DNA of 64,000 nt from Streptomyces sp. SLBN-31 (GTDB lineage Bacteria > Actinomycetota > Actinomycetes > Streptomycetales > Streptomycetaceae). The DNA is taken from positions 2,046,001 through 2,110,000 of the forward strand of contig NZ_VFNC01000001.1 of assembly GCF_006715395.1 (NCBI RefSeq). The letters run 5' to 3'. Of this stretch, positions 42,912-52,076 are shown piece by piece. Below the pieces are notes generated by a model. The model was not told the origin of the DNA, did not search any database, and worked only from the letters and a program-made list of their open reading frames with translations. Each line of letters opens with the position of its first letter. Positions within the stretch are counted from its first letter, which is position 1. The position numbers were made by a program, and so were the translations under genes.

Positions 42912-45059
42912 TCATGAACCGCCCCCCAACAACCCCGCAGCGCGCGCCCAGCGATATTTCGCGCCGAGCACGGCGACCGGCTTCTCGGTCGTGTACGGGT
43001 ATGCCACGACCCCGCGCTCGTAGAGGTACTGGCAGGCCTCCTCGACCTCGACGTCTCCCGCGAGGGAGGCCACCACGGGCTTCTCGATGCCGCGTTCGCG
43101 GAGCTCGGCCACCACGCGCGCGGTGAGCTCCGCGAAGACCATCGGGGGAGTGACGATGGTGTGCCAGTAGCCGAGGACGAGCGCGTGGACGCGCGGGTCC
43201 TGAAGGCCCAGCCGGATCGTCGCCTCGTACGTCGACGGCGGCTCGCCGCCGGTGATGTCGACCGGGTTGCCCGCGGCTCCGAACGGCGGGATGAACTTCC
43301 GGAAGGCCTCGTCCAGGTCCGGCGGGATCTCCATCAGGGACAGGCCGTTGTCGGTCACCGCGTCCGACAGCAGTACGCCACTGCCGCCCGCCCCGGTGAT
43401 GATCACGACGTTGTCGCCCTGCGGGGTGGGCAGCACCGGCAACGCGCGCGCGTACTCCAGCATTTCGTTCAGACCGGGCGCCCTGATCACACCGGCCTGC
43501 CTGAGGATGTCGTCGTACACGGCGTCGTCGCCCGCGAGCGCCCCGGTGTGCGACCCGGCCGCCTTGGCGCCCGCCGCCGTACGTCCCGCCTTCAGCACCA
43601 CGACCGGCTTCTTCGGTACGGTCGCCCGCGCGGCCTCCACGAAGGCGCGGCCGTCCTTGAGGTCCTCCAGGTGCATCGCGATGCACTCGGTGTGCGGGTC
43701 CTCGCCGAACCAGGTCAGCAGGTCGTCCTCGTCGAGGTCCGACTTGTTGCCGAGGCCGACGATCGCCGACACGCCCGTCTTCGTGGTGCGGGCGAAGCCC
43801 AGGATGGCCATCCCGATGCCGCCGGACTGCGAGGTCAGCGCCACCCCGCCCTTGACGTCGTACGGCGTGCAGAACGTGGCGCACAGGTCCTGCCACGTCG
43901 AGTAGTAACCGTAGATGTTCGGTCCCAGAAGGCGGACGCCGTACCGCTCGGCGATCGCCACGATCTCCGCCTGGAGTTCGTGCTCGCCGGTCTCCGCGAA
44001 CCCGGAGGGGATCAGTACGGCGTTGGGGATGTTCTTGCGTCCCACCTCCTCCAGCGCCGAGGCCACGAACTTGGCGGGGATCGCGAAGACCGCCACATCC
44101 ACCTCACCGGGAACGTCCGTGACACTCTTGTACGCCTTGCGGCCCAGAATGTCATCGGCCTTGGGGTTCACCGGATGGATCTCCCCGGAGAAACCACCGT
44201 CGATGAGGTTGCGCATGACCGAATTACCGATCTTGCCCTGCTCGTTGGACGCGCCGATCACGGCGACCGACGCGGGCTGCATCAACCGCCGCATGGAGGT
44301 GAGGATCTCCTCACGCGTGTACTTCCTGCGTGGCGGCGGCTGCTTCTCGGCGAGGATGACGCGGATGTCGGCGGCGACCGCACCCTCCGGTGTGGCGATC
44401 ACCGGGTTGAGGTCGATCTCGGCGATCTCCGGGAAGTCCGCGGCGAGTTGGGACACCCGCCGGATCTGCTCGGCGATCGCCCACCGGTCCACGGCCGGCG
44501 CACCGCGCACCCCGTGCAGGATCTCCGCCGACCGGATCGAGTCCAGCATCGACAGCGACTCGTCCGCGCTCACCGGCGCCAGCCGGAACGTCACGTCCTT
44601 GAGCACCTCGACGAGCACCCCGCCGAGCCCGAACGCGACGACCTTGCCGAACGTCGGGTCCGTCACCGCGCCGACGATGACCTCCTGCCCCTGCGGCAGC
44701 AACTCCTGGACCTGCACGCCCTCGATGCGCGCGTCCGCGTCGTACGCGCGCGCGTTCTCGACGATCCTGCAGAACGCGGCCCGCACGTCCGTGGCGCCCT
44801 CGACACCGACGATCACACCGCCGGCGTCGGTCTTGTGCAGGATGTCCGGCGACACGATCTTCATCACGACCGGCCCGCCGAAGCGCGCCGCGCAGGCGAC
44901 GGCCTCGTCGACGTCCCGCGCCAACTCCTCGCCGGGTACGGCGATCCCGTACGCGTCGGCGATCACCTTGCCCTCGGGCGCGGTCAGCGCGGTCCGCCCC
45001 TCGGCCCGCACAGCGTCGAGGAGCGAGCGCACCCGCAGCTCCCGGTCTTCCGCCATCAC
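42912..45059 (-). CDS. ADP/NDP-forming acyl-CoA ligase (acetate-CoA ligase family), fused subunits
   Basis: 715 residues. The N-terminal ATP-grasp (beta) domain is first (VVMKIVSPDILHKTDAGGV, VVAFGLGGVLVEVL), then a CoA-binding domain (QPASVAVIGASNEQGKIGNSV), then the ligase domain with GGVALTSQSGGIG and the phosphohistidine loop AAGSHTGALAGDD. Such enzymes make acyl-CoA from acid, CoA and ATP, or run in reverse. With formyl-CoA transferase and a ThDP decarboxylase it might activate oxalate, or recover ATP from formyl-CoA. The GTG at 45059 is spaced 9 bases from GGAG; an ATG follows three bases later. It begins 1 base after the formyl-CoA transferase stop. Confidence 0.88.
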   Translation of the reverse strand: MMAEDRELRVRSLLDAVRAEGRTALTAPEGKVIADAYGIAVPGEELARDVDEAVACAARFGGPVVMKIVSPDILHKTDAGGVIVGVEGATDVRAAFCRIVENARAYDADARIEGVQVQELLPQGQEVIVGAVTDPTFGKVVAFGLGGVLVEVLKDVTFRLAPVSADESLSMLDSIRSAEILHGVRGAPAVDRWAIAEQIRRVSQLAADFPEIAEIDLNPVIATPEGAVAADIRVILAEKQPPPRRKYTREEILTSMRRLMQPASVAVIGASNEQGKIGNSVMRNLIDGGFSGEIHPVNPKADDILGRKAYKSVTDVPGEVDVAVFAIPAKFVASALEEVGRKNIPNAVLIPSGFAETGEHELQAEIVAIAERYGVRLLGPNIYGYYSTWQDLCATFCTPYDVKGGVALTSQSGGIGMAILGFARTTKTGVSAIVGLGNKSDLDEDDLLTWFGEDPHTECIAMHLEDLKDGRAFVEAARATVPKKPVVVLKAGRTAAGAKAAGSHTGALAGDDAVYDDILRQAGVIRAPGLNEMLEYARALPVLPTPQGDNVVIITGAGGSGVLLSDAVTDNGLSLMEIPPDLDEAFRKFIPPFGAAGNPVDITGGEPPSTYEATIRLGLQDPRVHALVLGYWHTIVTPPMVFAELTARVVAELRERGIEKPVVASLAGDVEVEEACQYLYERGVVAYPYTTEKPVAVLGAKYRWARAAGLLGGGS

Positions 45060-45060
45060 G

Positions 45061-46293
45061 TCAGATCACTCCGTTCGACTTGAGCAGGCGCAGCTCCTCG
45101 TCGCCGAGGCCGAGCTCGCCGACGTAGACCTCTTCGTTGTGCTCGCCGAGCAGCGGTGAACTGCTCACCTCGACGGGGGAGTCGGAGAGCTTCAGCGGGC
45201 TGCCGACGGTCGTGAACTCGCCGCGCTCGGGGTGCGGGACGGTGACGACCATCTCGTTGGCGACCAGCGACTCGTCCTCGATGATCTCCTTCGTCGACAG
45301 GATCGGCCCGCACGGGATGTTGTGCGCGTTGAGCCGCTCCAGCACCTCCCACTTGGGCAGCGTCGAGGACCACTCCTCGATCAGCTGGAACATCTTGTTG
45401 AGCTTGGGAAGCCGGGCCTCCGGCGTGGCCCACTCGGGGTCCTCCGCCAGCTCGGGCCGGCCGATCAGCTCACTGACCGGCTTCCAGCCGACGGGCTGCA
45501 CGATGACGTACACGTAGTCGTTCGGGCCGCCCGGCGCGCACTTGACCGCCCAGCCCGGCTGCCCGCCGCCGGACGCGTTTCCCGAGCGGGGAACCTCGGT
45601 GCCGAAGTCGTCGTTGGGATATTCGGCGAGCGGGCCGTGGGCCAGGCGCTGCTGATCGCGCAGCTTCACCCGGCAGAGGTTGAGCACCGCGTGCTGCATG
45701 GCCACGTTCACCCGCTGACCGCGCCCGGTGTGCTCGCGCTGGAACAGCGCGGCGAGTATCCCCGCCACGGCGTGGACGCCCGTGCCCGAGTCCCCGATCT
45801 GGGCCCCCGTCGCCAGCGGCGGCCCGTCCTCGAAACCGGTGGTCGACATCGACCCGCCCATGGCCTGCGCGACGACCTCGTACGCCTTGAACTTGGTGTA
45901 CGGGCCGTCCCCGAACCCCTTGATGGAGGCGTACACGATCCGCGGATTGATCTCCTGGATGCGGTCCCAGGTGAAGCCCATCCGGTCGACCGCGCCCGGA
46001 CCGAAGTTCTCGACCATGACGTCCGAGCGCCGGATCAGCTCGGTGAGGATCTCCTTGCCGCGCTCGGTCTTGGTGTTGAGGGTGATGCTGCGCTTGTTGC
46101 AGTTGAGCATCGTGAAGTAGAGGGAGTCGACGTCCGGCAGGTCGCGCAGCTGCTTGCGCGTGATGTCGCCGGTCGGAGCCTCCAGCTTGACGACGTCCGC
46201 GCCGAGCCAGGCCAGCAGCTGGGTCGCGGAGGGCCCGGACTGGACGTGCGTCATGTCGAGGACACGGATGCCCTCAAGTGCTGTGCGGGTCAC
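45061..46293 (-). CDS. frc: Formyl-CoA:oxalate CoA-transferase (class III CoA transferase)
   Basis: 410 residues from the GTG at 46293 with GAGGTGA upstream. Class III CoA-transferase fold: [43 protein letters not shown], and the catalytic aspartate Asp168 in [21 protein letters not shown], matching the QIGDSGTG of characterised Frc. It swaps CoA between formyl-CoA and oxalate, giving oxalyl-CoA and formate. Located between the ThDP enzyme and an acyl-CoA ligase on one transcript. Substrate assignment relies on motif and neighbours; related enzymes use other acids. Confidence 0.88.
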   Translation of the reverse strand: MTRTALEGIRVLDMTHVQSGPSATQLLAWLGADVVKLEAPTGDITRKQLRDLPDVDSLYFTMLNCNKRSITLNTKTERGKEILTELIRRSDVMVENFGPGAVDRMGFTWDRIQEINPRIVYASIKGFGDGPYTKFKAYEVVAQAMGGSMSTTGFEDGPPLATGAQIGDSGTGVHAVAGILAALFQREHTGRGQRVNVAMQHAVLNLCRVKLRDQQRLAHGPLAEYPNDDFGTEVPRSGNASGGGQPGWAVKCAPGGPNDYVYVIVQPVGWKPVSELIGRPELAEDPEWATPEARLPKLNKMFQLIEEWSSTLPKWEVLERLNAHNIPCGPILSTKEIIEDESLVANEMVVTVPHPERGEFTTVGSPLKLSDSPVEVSSSPLLGEHNEEVYVGELGLGDEELRLLKSNGVI

Positions 46294-46304
46294 GGGCGTT
46301 CACC

Positions 46305-47987
46305 TCACTTGTACATCGTCTGGTTCATGGTTCCGGGGGCGTACGCGTCCGGGTCGACCCAGACGTTGATCAGTGACGGCTTGCCCGACTCGCGGGCGCG
46401 GCGCAGGGCGGGGCCGATGTCGGCGGGGTCACGGACCTCCTCGCCGTAACCGCCCAGCATCTGCGCGAACTTGTCGTAGTGGACGTCGCCGAGGGTGTTG
46501 CCGACCCGCTCGCGCTCCTCGCCGTACTTGGCCTTCTGGCCGTAACGGATCTGGTTCATCGAGGAGTTGTTGCCGACGATCCCGACGAAGGGCAGGTCGT
46601 AACGGACGAGGGTTTCGAAGTCCCAGCCGGTGAGGGAGAAGGCGCCGTCGCCGAAGAGGGCGACGACCTCCTTGTCGGGCCGCGCCTGCTTGGCCGCGAG
46701 CACGAAGGGCACGCCGACGCCGAGGGTGCCGAGCGGGCCCGGGTCCATCCAGTGGCCGGGGGACTTGGGCTGGACCACCTGCCCGGAGAAGGTGACGATG
46801 TCGCCGCCGTCGCCGATGTAGACGGAGTCCTCGGTGAGGAAGTCGTTGATCTCGCTGACCAGGCGGTACGGGTGGATCGGCGAGGCGTCCGACTTCAGGC
46901 TCGGCAGCCGCTTCTCGAGCGCGGTCTGCTCGGCGGCGCGCAGCTCGTCCAGCCACTCCTTGCGCTTGGCCGCGCCCCCGTTGAGGCGTCCCGAGGCCGC
47001 TTCGGTCACCGACTTCAGCACCAGCCCGGCGTCGCCGACGATCCCGAGGTCGATGTCGCGGTTCTTGCCGACGGTGCGGTAGTCGAGGTCGATCTGGACG
47101 ACCGTCGCGTCCGGGGACAGCCGCTTGCCGTAGCCCATGCGGAAGTCGAAGGGCGTGCCGACGATCACGATGACGTCGGCGCCCGAGAAGGCGTACCGGC
47201 GCGAGAGCTGGAAGTGGTGAGGGTCGCCGGGCGGCAGGGTGCCGCGGCCCGCGCCGTTCATGTACGCCGGGATGTTGAGGGTCCGTACCAGCTCGATGGC
47301 GGCCTCAGTGCCGCGGGTCGTCCACACCTGGCTGCCCAGCAGGATGGCCGGCTTCTCGGCGTGCACGAGCAGGTCGGCGAGCTTCTCGATCGCCTCGGGG
47401 TCGCCGGCCGAGCGGGTCGAGGCACGGTAGGCACCGGCCCTCGGCACCCGCGCCCTGCTCACCGGCACCTTGGCGTCCAGCACGTCGCGCGGGATCTCCA
47501 GGAAGGAGGGGCCGGGCGCGCCGTGGTAGCACTCGCGGAACGCCATGGACACCATGTCGGCGGCGCGCGCCGTGTCCGGCACGGCCGCCGCGAACTTGGT
47601 GATCGGCGTCATCATGTCGACGTGCGGCAGGTCCTGCAGGGACCCCATCTTGTGCTGGGTGAGGGCTCCTTGTCCGCCGATCAGCAGCATCGGGGACTCC
47701 GCGCGGAAGGCGTTGGCGACACCGGTGACGGCGTCGGTCGTGCCCGGTCCTGCGGTGACGACCGCGCAGCCCGGCCTGCCGGTGATGCGGGCGTAGCCGT
47801 CGGCGGCGTGGGCGGCGACCTGTTCGTGTCGTACGTCGACGACCTCGATGCCCTCGTCGACGCAGCCGTCGTAGATGTCGATGATGTGGCCGCCGCACAA
47901 CGTGTAGATGCGGTCGACCCCTTCGGCCTTCAGAGCCTTGGCGACGAGGTGACCGCCGGAAATCACGTCCTGGGTGTCGTCGGGCAT
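46305..47987 (-). CDS. Thiamine-diphosphate enzyme: oxalyl-CoA decarboxylase / 2-hydroxyacyl-CoA lyase type
   Basis: 560 residues from the ATG at 47987 (AGGA upstream). The three ThDP-family domains are present: [18 protein letters not shown] with catalytic Glu55 in [16 protein letters not shown], the central Rossmann-like domain, and the ThDP/Mg motif [32 protein letters not shown]. The sequence is as close in style to acetolactate synthase and 2-hydroxyacyl-CoA lyase as to oxalyl-CoA decarboxylase, which belong together phylogenetically. Direct linkage to formyl-CoA transferase and OFA carriers favours oxalyl-CoA to formyl-CoA plus CO2. First gene of the operon, with an operator-like inverted repeat upstream. 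Confidence 0.8.
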   Translation of the reverse strand: MPDDTQDVISGGHLVAKALKAEGVDRIYTLCGGHIIDIYDGCVDEGIEVVDVRHEQVAAHAADGYARITGRPGCAVVTAGPGTTDAVTGVANAFRAESPMLLIGGQGALTQHKMGSLQDLPHVDMMTPITKFAAAVPDTARAADMVSMAFRECYHGAPGPSFLEIPRDVLDAKVPVSRARVPRAGAYRASTRSAGDPEAIEKLADLLVHAEKPAILLGSQVWTTRGTEAAIELVRTLNIPAYMNGAGRGTLPPGDPHHFQLSRRYAFSGADVIVIVGTPFDFRMGYGKRLSPDATVVQIDLDYRTVGKNRDIDLGIVGDAGLVLKSVTEAASGRLNGGAAKRKEWLDELRAAEQTALEKRLPSLKSDASPIHPYRLVSEINDFLTEDSVYIGDGGDIVTFSGQVVQPKSPGHWMDPGPLGTLGVGVPFVLAAKQARPDKEVVALFGDGAFSLTGWDFETLVRYDLPFVGIVGNNSSMNQIRYGQKAKYGEERERVGNTLGDVHYDKFAQMLGGYGEEVRDPADIGPALRRARESGKPSLINVWVDPDAYAPGTMNQTMYK

Positions 47988-48035
47988 GGCGAAGTCCTGT
48001 CCCTTCGTAGGGGGTGGGAACGCTCTCGCAGTACA

Positions 48036-48064
48036 TTGCATACAGTCGACGAATACTGTATGAA
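48036..48064. promoter_or_regulatory. Divergent promoter with embedded GntR-type operator
   Basis: CATACAGT-N8-ACTGTATG (48039-48062) is a perfect 8-bp inverted repeat. Its left part, CATACAGTCGACGAATAC, shares ACWGTMGACRAW with 15170-15187 and 17961-17978. On the plus strand TTGCAT (48036-48041) and TATGAA (48059-48064) are 17 bases apart, a fair promoter for sucC, so the repeat fills the promoter spacer. The minus-strand promoter for the ThDP enzyme probably overlaps it. Confidence 0.6.
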
Positions 48065-48164
48065 CCTTGTTATCCCGCATCCGGTGGGTGGTGTCCAGGG
48101 GGCGTGCGGCACTTTCCAGTCATCGGAGTTCGGCCTCGCGATGACTTCGCAGACAGGAGCCGAG

Positions 48165-49295
48165 ATGGACCTGTACGAACACCAGGCAAGGGAACTCTTC
48201 GAAGAACACGGCATCTTGGTACCGAGGGCCCAGGTGACGGACTCGCCCAAGAAGGCCCGTGAGATCGCCCGCGCACTCGGCGGGCGCGTAGTGGTGAAGG
48301 CTCAGGTCAAGACGGGCGGGCGGGGCAAGGCCGGCGGCGTGAAGCTCGCCGCGGACCCGGCCGCCGCCGAACTCACGGCACGTCAGATCCTCGGCATGGA
48401 CATCAAGGGCCACACGGTCGGCACGGTCATGCTGGCCCAACGCGTCGACATCGAGGAGGAGTTCTACGTCTCCTACGTCCTCGACCGGGCCGCGGGCACC
48501 TTCCTCGCGATCGCGTCCGCCGAGGGCGGCATGGAGATCGAGGAGGTCGCCGCGAGCAGGCCCGAGGCCGTCGCCCGCATACCCGTCGACCCGGCCGAGG
48601 GCGTGACTTCGGCGAAGGCGGCCGAGATCGCCGAAGCCGCGGGACTGCCGGCGCAGACGGTCGACGTCCTCGTACGCCTGTGGGAGGTCCTCGTCCGCGA
48701 GGACGCGCTGCTCGTCGAGGTGAACCCGCTCGTGCGCACGAAGGGAGGCCGGATCCTCGCACTCGACGGCAAGGTCACCCTCGACGACAACGCCCGCTTC
48801 CGGCAGTCGCGTTGGGGCGCCGACGACGTCGAGCACGGCGACGCGCTGGAGGCGGCGGCCGCCGCGAAGGGCCTCAACTACGTGAAGCTGGACGGCGAGG
48901 TCGGCATCATCGGCAACGGCGCGGGACTGGTCATGTCGACCCTGGACGTCGTCGCCGGCTGCGGCGCCCGGCCCGCCAACTTCCTCGACATCGGCGGCGG
49001 GGCCTCCGCCCGGATCATGGCCGAAGGGTTGTCCGTCATCCTCTCCGACCCCGACGTGAAGTCGGTGTTCGTCAACGTCTTCGGCGGAATCACCGCCTGT
49101 GACGCGGTCGCCGACGGCATCGTGCAGGCGCTCGACACCGTGCGATTGACCAAGCCGCTGGTGGTCCGTCTCGACGGCAACAACGCGGCCCGCGGCCGCG
49201 CCATCCTCGACGAGCGCGCCCACCCGCTGGTCCAGCAGGCCACCACCATGGACGGCGCCGCCCGCCGTGCCGCCCGACTCGCCACCACAGCCTGA
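48165..49295 (+). CDS. sucC: Succinate-CoA ligase (ADP-forming) beta subunit paralogue
   Basis: 376 residues from the ATG at 48165 (AGGAG upstream; an in-frame ATG at 48141 is less well placed). SucC motifs: [35 protein letters not shown] (ATP-grasp), [24 protein letters not shown] and [18 protein letters not shown]. It forms acyl-CoA with the SucD partner encoded next. Placement divergent from the oxalyl/formyl-CoA genes, over a shared operator, suggests a dedicated acid-activating ligase rather than, or in addition to, the TCA enzyme; the acid could be succinate, malate or oxalate. Confidence 0.92.
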   Translation: MDLYEHQARELFEEHGILVPRAQVTDSPKKAREIARALGGRVVVKAQVKTGGRGKAGGVKLAADPAAAELTARQILGMDIKGHTVGTVMLAQRVDIEEEFYVSYVLDRAAGTFLAIASAEGGMEIEEVAASRPEAVARIPVDPAEGVTSAKAAEIAEAAGLPAQTVDVLVRLWEVLVREDALLVEVNPLVRTKGGRILALDGKVTLDDNARFRQSRWGADDVEHGDALEAAAAAKGLNYVKLDGEVGIIGNGAGLVMSTLDVVAGCGARPANFLDIGGGASARIMAEGLSVILSDPDVKSVFVNVFGGITACDAVADGIVQALDTVRLTKPLVVRLDGNNAARGRAILDERAHPLVQQATTMDGAARRAARLATTA

Positions 49296-49305
49296 GGAGA
49301 CGGAC

Positions 49306-50205
49306 ATGGCCATCTATCTCACCAAGGAGAGCAAGGTCCTCGTCCAGGGCATGACCGGCGGCGAGGGCATGAAGCACACCCGGCGCATGCTCGCCGCCGG
49401 TACGAACGTCGTCGGCGGCGTCAACCCCCGAAAGGCGGGCGCCACCGTCGACTTCGACGAGCGAACCGTCCCCGTCTTCGGCACGGTCGCCGAGGGCATC
49501 CACGCGACCGGCGCCGACGTCACCGTCGCCTTCGTCCCACCGGCCTTCGCGAAAGCGGCCGTTGTCGAGGCGGCCGACGCCGGCATCGGCCTCGCGGTCG
49601 TCATCACCGAGGGCATCCCGGTCCACGACTCCGTCGCCTTCACCACGTACGCCAAGGAGAAGGGCACCCGGATCATCGGCCCCAACTGCCCGGGCCTGAT
49701 CACCCCCGGCCAGTCCAACGCGGGCATCATCCCCGCCGACATCACCAAGCCCGGCCGTATCGGCCTGGTGTCCAAGTCGGGGACCCTCACCTACCAACTC
49801 ATGTACGAACTCCGCGACATCGGCTTCTCCACCTGTGTCGGCATCGGCGGCGACCCGGTGATGGGCACGACCCATATCGACTGCCTGGCAGCCTTCCAGG
49901 ACGACCCCGACACCGAACTGATCGTTCTGATCGGCGAGATCGGCGGCGACGCGGAGGAACGCGCGGCCGCCTACGTCCGCGAACACGTCACCAAACCCGT
50001 CGTCGGCTACATCGCCGGATTCACCGCACCCGAGGGCAGGACCATGGGCCATGCGGGCGCCATCGTCTCGGGTTCCTCCGGCACCGCGCAGGCGAAGAAG
50101 GAGGCCCTGGAGGCGGCCGGGGTGCGTGTGGGCGGCACCCCGACCGAAACGGCGAAACTCGTGCTCGCGCGTCTGGAAGAGCAGCGGTCGGTCACTCATG
50201 GTTGA
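49306..50205 (+). CDS. sucD: Succinate-CoA ligase (ADP-forming) alpha subunit paralogue
   Basis: 299 residues, starting 10 bases after sucC with GAGGAGA. CoA-binding Rossmann domain ([30 protein letters not shown]), then [30 protein letters not shown] and the phosphohistidine His249 in [13 protein letters not shown]. All catalytic features are intact. It pairs with SucC. Confidence 0.94.
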   Translation: MAIYLTKESKVLVQGMTGGEGMKHTRRMLAAGTNVVGGVNPRKAGATVDFDERTVPVFGTVAEGIHATGADVTVAFVPPAFAKAAVVEAADAGIGLAVVITEGIPVHDSVAFTTYAKEKGTRIIGPNCPGLITPGQSNAGIIPADITKPGRIGLVSKSGTLTYQLMYELRDIGFSTCVGIGGDPVMGTTHIDCLAAFQDDPDTELIVLIGEIGGDAEERAAAYVREHVTKPVVGYIAGFTAPEGRTMGHAGAIVSGSSGTAQAKKEALEAAGVRVGGTPTETAKLVLARLEEQRSVTHG

Positions 50206-50258
50206 CGTGAGCCATACATCTCCCCGCCCCCGACTGTGCACCGAGAGCGGAGCAACCG

Positions 50259-51827
50259 ATGGCATCCACCCTCACCCCCAACACCTCCACCTCCACCCTC
50301 ACCCTCAAATCAGGCACGTCCTGGGCAGACGCCTGGCAGCGCTGCCTGACCGTCGCCCCGGAGGCCTTCCGGGACGACCGCGTCCTCAACCTGTGGGCCG
50401 ACACCTGGCAGGCCGACGGCCGGACCCTGCCCGCCACCAGCCCCGTCGACGGCAGTCCCATCGCCGGCCCGCCACGACTCGACGGCCGCACCGCGCACCA
50501 GGCGGTCCGCGCCTCCCTCGACCGGCATCGCGCCTGGCGGCACGTACCCCTGGACGAGCGCAGGGCCCGCGTCGCCGCCACCCTCGACGCCCTCACCGAA
50601 CACCGCGAACTGCTCGCCCTGCTGCTCGTCTGGGAGATCGGCAAGCCCTGGCGGCTCGCGCAGGCGGACGTCGACCGGGCCATCGACGGCGTCCGCTGGT
50701 ACGTCGACGGCATCGAGCCGATGCTCGCCGGCCGGGCCCCGCTGGACGGCCCGGTGTCCAACATCGCCAGCTGGAACTACCCGATGAGCGTCCTCGTCCA
50801 CGCCCTGCTCGTGCAGGCGCTGGCGGGCAACACGGTGATCGCCAAGACCCCCAGCGACGGCGGCCTCGCCTGTCTCACCCTGGCCTGCGCGCTCGCCGCC
50901 CGCGAGGGAATCCCCGTCACCCTCGTCAGCGGCAGCGGTGGAGAGCTGTCCCAGGCGCTGGTGCGGGCGCCCGAGATCGGCTGCGTCTCCTTCGTCGGCG
51001 GCCGCGACACCGGCGCCGCCGTGGCCACCGCCGTCGCCGACCTCGGCAAACGGCACATCCTCGAACAGGAGGGACTCAACACCTGGGGCATCTGGAACCA
51101 CTCCGACTGGGACGCGCTCGCGGCAGTCGTGCCCAAGCTCTTCGACTACGGCAAGCAGCGCTGCACGGCCTACCCGCGCTTCGTCGTCCAGCGGCAGCTG
51201 TTCGACGACTTCCTGGCGGCGTACCTGCCGGCGGTCCGCACACTGCGGGTGGGGCACCCGCTCGCCGTCGAACGCCCGGAGGCCCCCTTCCCCGCGCTCG
51301 ACTTCGGGCCCGTGATCAACGCGGCCAAGGCCAAGGAGCTGCGCGACCAGGTCGCCGAGGCCATCGACCGCGGCGCCGTGCCGCTGCACCGCGGCCGCGA
51401 GAACGACGCCCGCTTCCTGCCCGGCCAGGACACATCGGCGTACGTCCAGCCCGTCACGCTCCTGAACCCGCCGCGGTCCTCGCCGCTGCACCACGCGGAA
51501 CCGTTCGGCCCGGTCGACACCATCGTCCTGGTCGACACCGAGGCGGAACTGCTGGCCGCGATGAACGCCTCCAACGGCGCGCTCGTCGCCACGCTGTGCA
51601 CGGACGACCGGGCCACCTTCGACCGGCTGGCCCCGCAGATCCGCGCGTTCAAGGTCGGCCACGGAACGGCCCGCTCCCGCGGCGACCGCGACGAGCTCTT
51701 CGGCGGCTTCGGGGCGTCCTGGCGCGGCGCGTTCGTCGGCGGCGAACTCCTCGTACGCGCCGTGACCCGGGGCCCGGCGCACGAACGGCTGCCCGGCAAC
51801 TTCCCGGACTACCACCTCATGCCCTGA
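50259..51827 (+). CDS. Aldehyde dehydrogenase family protein
   Basis: 522 residues, full ALDH length. Catalytic Cys302 lies in YGKQRCTAYPRFV. SNIASWNYPMSVLVHALL supplies the oxyanion asparagine, GNTVIAKTPSDGG the NAD-binding lysine and AEPFGPVDTIVLVD the second conserved glutamate. The first glutamate region, usually LELGGKSP, reads ILEQEGLNTWGIW, so this is an outlying branch. The gene follows sucD by 53 bases and ends before a tRNA. It may oxidise a C2-C4 aldehyde acid connected with the neighbouring CoA pathway, but the sequence does not show the substrate. Confidence 0.85.
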   Translation: MASTLTPNTSTSTLTLKSGTSWADAWQRCLTVAPEAFRDDRVLNLWADTWQADGRTLPATSPVDGSPIAGPPRLDGRTAHQAVRASLDRHRAWRHVPLDERRARVAATLDALTEHRELLALLLVWEIGKPWRLAQADVDRAIDGVRWYVDGIEPMLAGRAPLDGPVSNIASWNYPMSVLVHALLVQALAGNTVIAKTPSDGGLACLTLACALAAREGIPVTLVSGSGGELSQALVRAPEIGCVSFVGGRDTGAAVATAVADLGKRHILEQEGLNTWGIWNHSDWDALAAVVPKLFDYGKQRCTAYPRFVVQRQLFDDFLAAYLPAVRTLRVGHPLAVERPEAPFPALDFGPVINAAKAKELRDQVAEAIDRGAVPLHRGRENDARFLPGQDTSAYVQPVTLLNPPRSSPLHHAEPFGPVDTIVLVDTEAELLAAMNASNGALVATLCTDDRATFDRLAPQIRAFKVGHGTARSRGDRDELFGGFGASWRGAFVGGELLVRAVTRGPAHERLPGNFPDYHLMP

Positions 51828-51875
51828 CGCACACGGATACGCAGGTGAAACGCACTCCGAAAGCTTGGTATTGTT

Positions 51876-51919
51876 GTGTCTGTCGCCGCGGGGAACACCT
51901 CCTGTCCGGCGACAGACAC
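51876..51919. terminator. 12-bp inverted repeat just upstream of tRNA-Leu
   Basis: GTGTCTGTCGCC (51876-51887) and GGCGACAGACAC (51908-51919) are perfect complements with a 20-base loop, ending 3 bases before the tRNA. It probably terminates the aldehyde dehydrogenase transcript, or is a processing structure in the tRNA leader. Confidence 0.5.
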
Positions 51920-51922
51920 CTC

Positions 51923-52010
51923 GTCCGGGTGGCGGAATGGCAGACGCGCTAGCTTGAGGTGCTAGTGCCCTTTATCGGGCGTGGGGGTTCAAGTCCCCCC
52001 TCGGACACCA
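51923..52010 (+). tRNA. tRNA-Leu (GAG anticodon)
   Basis: 88 bases including an encoded CCA (52008-52010). Acceptor stem GTCCGGG/CTCGGAC, D-arm containing GCGGAATGGCAGACGC, anticodon stem CTAGC/GCTAG around loop TTGAGGT with GAG at 51956-51958, a long class II variable arm (GCCCTTTATCGGGC) and the T-loop GGTTCAAGTCC. No integrase or duplicated 3' end lies nearby, so it is not visibly used as an attachment site. Confidence 0.95.
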
Positions 52011-52015
52011 GCTGA

Positions 52016-52040
52016 GGCCCCTGTTCATCAGGGGTCTTTC
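52016..52040 (+). terminator. Terminator after tRNA-Leu
   Basis: GGCCCCTG (52016-52023) pairs with CAGGGGTC (52029-52036) across a TTCAT loop and is followed by a short TTTC tract, a classical small intrinsic terminator. Confidence 0.75.
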
Positions 52041-52076
52041 GCATTTCCGGAGACCACCGCGGCCGAGCGACGTCCC

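Noticed and set aside
46305..47987. Biosynthetic acetolactate synthase
   Set aside because: No small regulatory subunit gene follows, and the gene is coupled to formyl-CoA transferase and an acyl-CoA ligase; kept only as an alternative.
48015..48027. TGGGAACGCTCTC, resembling a LacI-type operator before the ThDP enzyme gene
   Set aside because: Weak palindrome, and the stronger inverted repeat at 48039-48062 explains regulation better.
46479..48164. Upstream extension of the sucC frame
   Set aside because: It is antisense to the ThDP enzyme; the family N-terminus [12 protein letters not shown] starts at 48165 with AGGAG before it.
51923..52010. tRNA-Leu as an integration site for a mobile element
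   Set aside because: No integrase, transposase, phage gene or duplicated tRNA end is present on either side.
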